Shown here piece by piece: positions 45,301 to 48,300 of a DNA stretch of 64,000 nucleotides. Within the stretch, counting starts at the first letter, position 1. Each line of letters begins with the position of its first letter. A model generated the notes under the pieces. It ran no database searches and was not told the origin of the DNA. It saw nothing but the letters and a program-made list of their open reading frames with translations. A program made the translations under genes and the position numbers. The stretch comes from Liolophura sinensis (lineage: Eukaryota > Mollusca > Polyplacophora > Chitonida > Chitonidae): contig NC_088305.1 of NCBI RefSeq assembly GCF_032854445.1, positions 11,351,606-11,415,605 of the forward strand, written 5' to 3'.

Positions 45301-48300
45301 TAATGACGGGTATGCTGTCCACACAAAGCAAAGTCCAACTGCCTGGGAGTAGAGATCAAAGCTTGATAACAACTAGAGTCCAGGTAGCAGTGAAATTTAC
45401 GGCGCTTTCTGGAGGTGTTTACCTGCTCGTGTCGTGAAGACAAAAAGCCAAAAGGTCTCATACGCCATCATATACACCCTTCACGGCTTTATCTTTTGTT
45501 CAAACAATGTGCTGACAGATCCTTAATTTCAATACCAAGCCGGAATCTGATTCTCTTCAGAAATCTCCTAAACAAAAAGTATGAGAATCTCCTTGGAATA
45601 GTCCACAAAAACGATTTCAAAAAAATGACTAAATGTTCTCAATTTCCACTTCCTAATTACTTTAACTCTTTCTGATAACAGCATCTGAGAGTTTCACATC
45701 AATTAACGTAGAAGCAATCAAATCTGTTTACTATTACATGCATTAAAAACCCTCACTTGACAAAACATCTCTTTGGTTATCGATTTGGACTAGATTCTGG
45801 AGAATTCTCACTTATGTTGCAGGGTGAATCTACAGGAACCTATTTAGATCCTGGTAAAAATATGATGAAAATAAAAGCCTGGCTGCAACAAACATTATCA
45901 GCTGCATGTATCATCAGCTGCATGTATCATCAGCTGCGTGTATCATCAGCTGCATGTATCATCAGCTGCGTGTATCGTCAGCTGTGTGTATCATCAGCTG
46001 CATGTATCATCAGCTGCTTGTATCATCAGCTGCATGTATCATCAGCTGCATGTATCATAATCCACACAATCTACAGCCTGAAAAGATTGTTTCCATGAGT
46101 TTATCAAACATGTGCTGAAACAAATCTCTCCAGCTACATGTATCACAGACACTCCAAAAGCTGTGCAGCCTTCTTTTGTCTTTTTTTAAGTGCTGTAGTT
46201 AGTTCTGAATACCAGAACTTATTTTCTCGCTTCACTAAACACTCATAAACAAAAGCACAAAACTGGGGTTTTTTTCTTGTGAAGCCATCCTTTGTTTGGG
46301 GAGAAATACACATATATACATGTATACATCTGCTTTTGCTATTAAACTTCTATGGGAAAATAAAAGTGAACAAAACCCTGCAAACTCATACATGAACTGA
46401 CCTATGTGATGCAAATGTGACCTTCGTTCAAGAACTGCGTTGCAAATAGCCCTTAAAATTTATTGGCCACATTGGTCATTTTGGTTAATTCTAAGCACAT
46501 AGTTGGCATGGTAACACAGAAATTTTCTATTACCTGTGGATTAATCTCTTGCAAACAGGAACAGATATTCAACTTCAGATGAAGGATTCATCCACATTTT
46601 TTTTGAAAATTTAATACAAAGCTTTTAGTATCACCGCAGTGAAGTAGACTAATATTTGCTGATATTAAAAATATGATTCAGCCCTTTGCTCTGCCATGTT
46701 GTACGTCAGTTCCTTAATAAAGTAAAAACTCCCGCCACCCACACCACTATTTGAACAATTATGTTGTTTAGCTATGACAAGCAGCTGTGTAAGTTTATTT
46801 ATTTATTTATTTATTTGATTGGTGTTTTACGCCGTACTCAAGAATATTTCACTTATACGACAGGCGGCCAGCATTGTGGTGGGTGGAAAGCTGTGTAAGT
46901 TGCTGGTGAGTGTCTGTCCGTCAATCAGTCCTGACTAAATCTGACAGTCTTCTATGAATCATGGTTACACACAGTTTAATTAACATTAACGAGTGCATAG
47001 TTCTTGACAGAGACATTAAATTATGTCATGAGATTGGCATTATTTAAAAGTGTCAAGAGGAATTTTTTTTTTTGGTTTTGAATCTGCTCATAATGTGAAG
47101 TGTTTTGCATGTAAAAATGACCAGAAAAAAAAAATGTACACAGTAAACGATACGGTATAAGTCATCATCATGCAGGTGTACAGCTTTAAATACAATGCAA
47201 TAAACTTTGGCCCTCTAACAGTGCAAATCTTAATGGTGAAAGTACACGTACCCTAATTCTTCAAACTTTTCACATATGAAATAATATGTGATAATAATAA
47301 TATACATATGAAAGAGCAACTTTTGGTTTTATTTTGCTTTTGGGTAACAATACTACACTGGTTGGATTGGCCAGTTTCAGGGCATCACCAAAAGTACAAT
47401 TTCATCAGTCAACACAGAAAAATGCCTTCAGAATATGCTTGAATAAACACCTTACAAACACGTCAGAAGACTGAAGAATTACAGTATTTGCTGAAAAAAT
47501 AGACCTAAACATGCATAGATTTATATATACGAGTACATTTGTATGTATAGATGTATATACATTTACATTGCAAACATGCTCATGTTAACCTTTTTTTTTT
47601 CCGTTACTATATTTTTAACAGCACATATGTTCAGTTGTACTTAATTACCTGATTTTTTCCCCCCACCTTCTTTTGGTGTTGGTCACTAGTTCACAGGTGT
47701 GACATGATTAAAGCTCTGATCACACAGTGCAACATGCTGAACATAAGTAAGTACTTTTCACATGACAATTTCAGTTTAATTTTGTAAACTGCAATTTTTG
47801 TCTCTGTGAATCTATGTTACAAAATTTGCACCATGTCTATGTGGCTTAAAAGTGTGTAAGTCAGATACCACTATTTTCTACAATTACATTTCAATCATTT
47901 TTTAATACTGTTGCAAAACGAATGTTTGCAAATTTCCACAGTGAATATCATCACTTTCATAAAAATCCGAGTTATACCAAATTAATTCCTTGTAAAAACT
48001 TAACTGTTGGCATCAGATGTATCATTTTCTGTGCTTGTAAAAGTGCATTTTTAGAGCCAAATTTTTGTTGAAATAGTGATTTCTTATCAGAAAAACTGTT
48101 TTTATCAAAAGTATCACTTTAAGGCCTTTATTTGCATACTGAAGGTGCATTTTTACAAATCAGGTTTTAGGAGAAACACAGTAATTTTTTTGATCATGAA
48201 TTCCACGGACAGGCAAACAAACATTTTCAGAATAAATTTTTCAAGTGTCTAAAGTACATGTACATACAAATACGCAGTAAGTGCAGACCTACTATGTTGA

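Noticed and set aside
45757-46118. ORFs with SAACIISC-type repeats
   Set aside because: They are produced by the 16-bp minisatellite.
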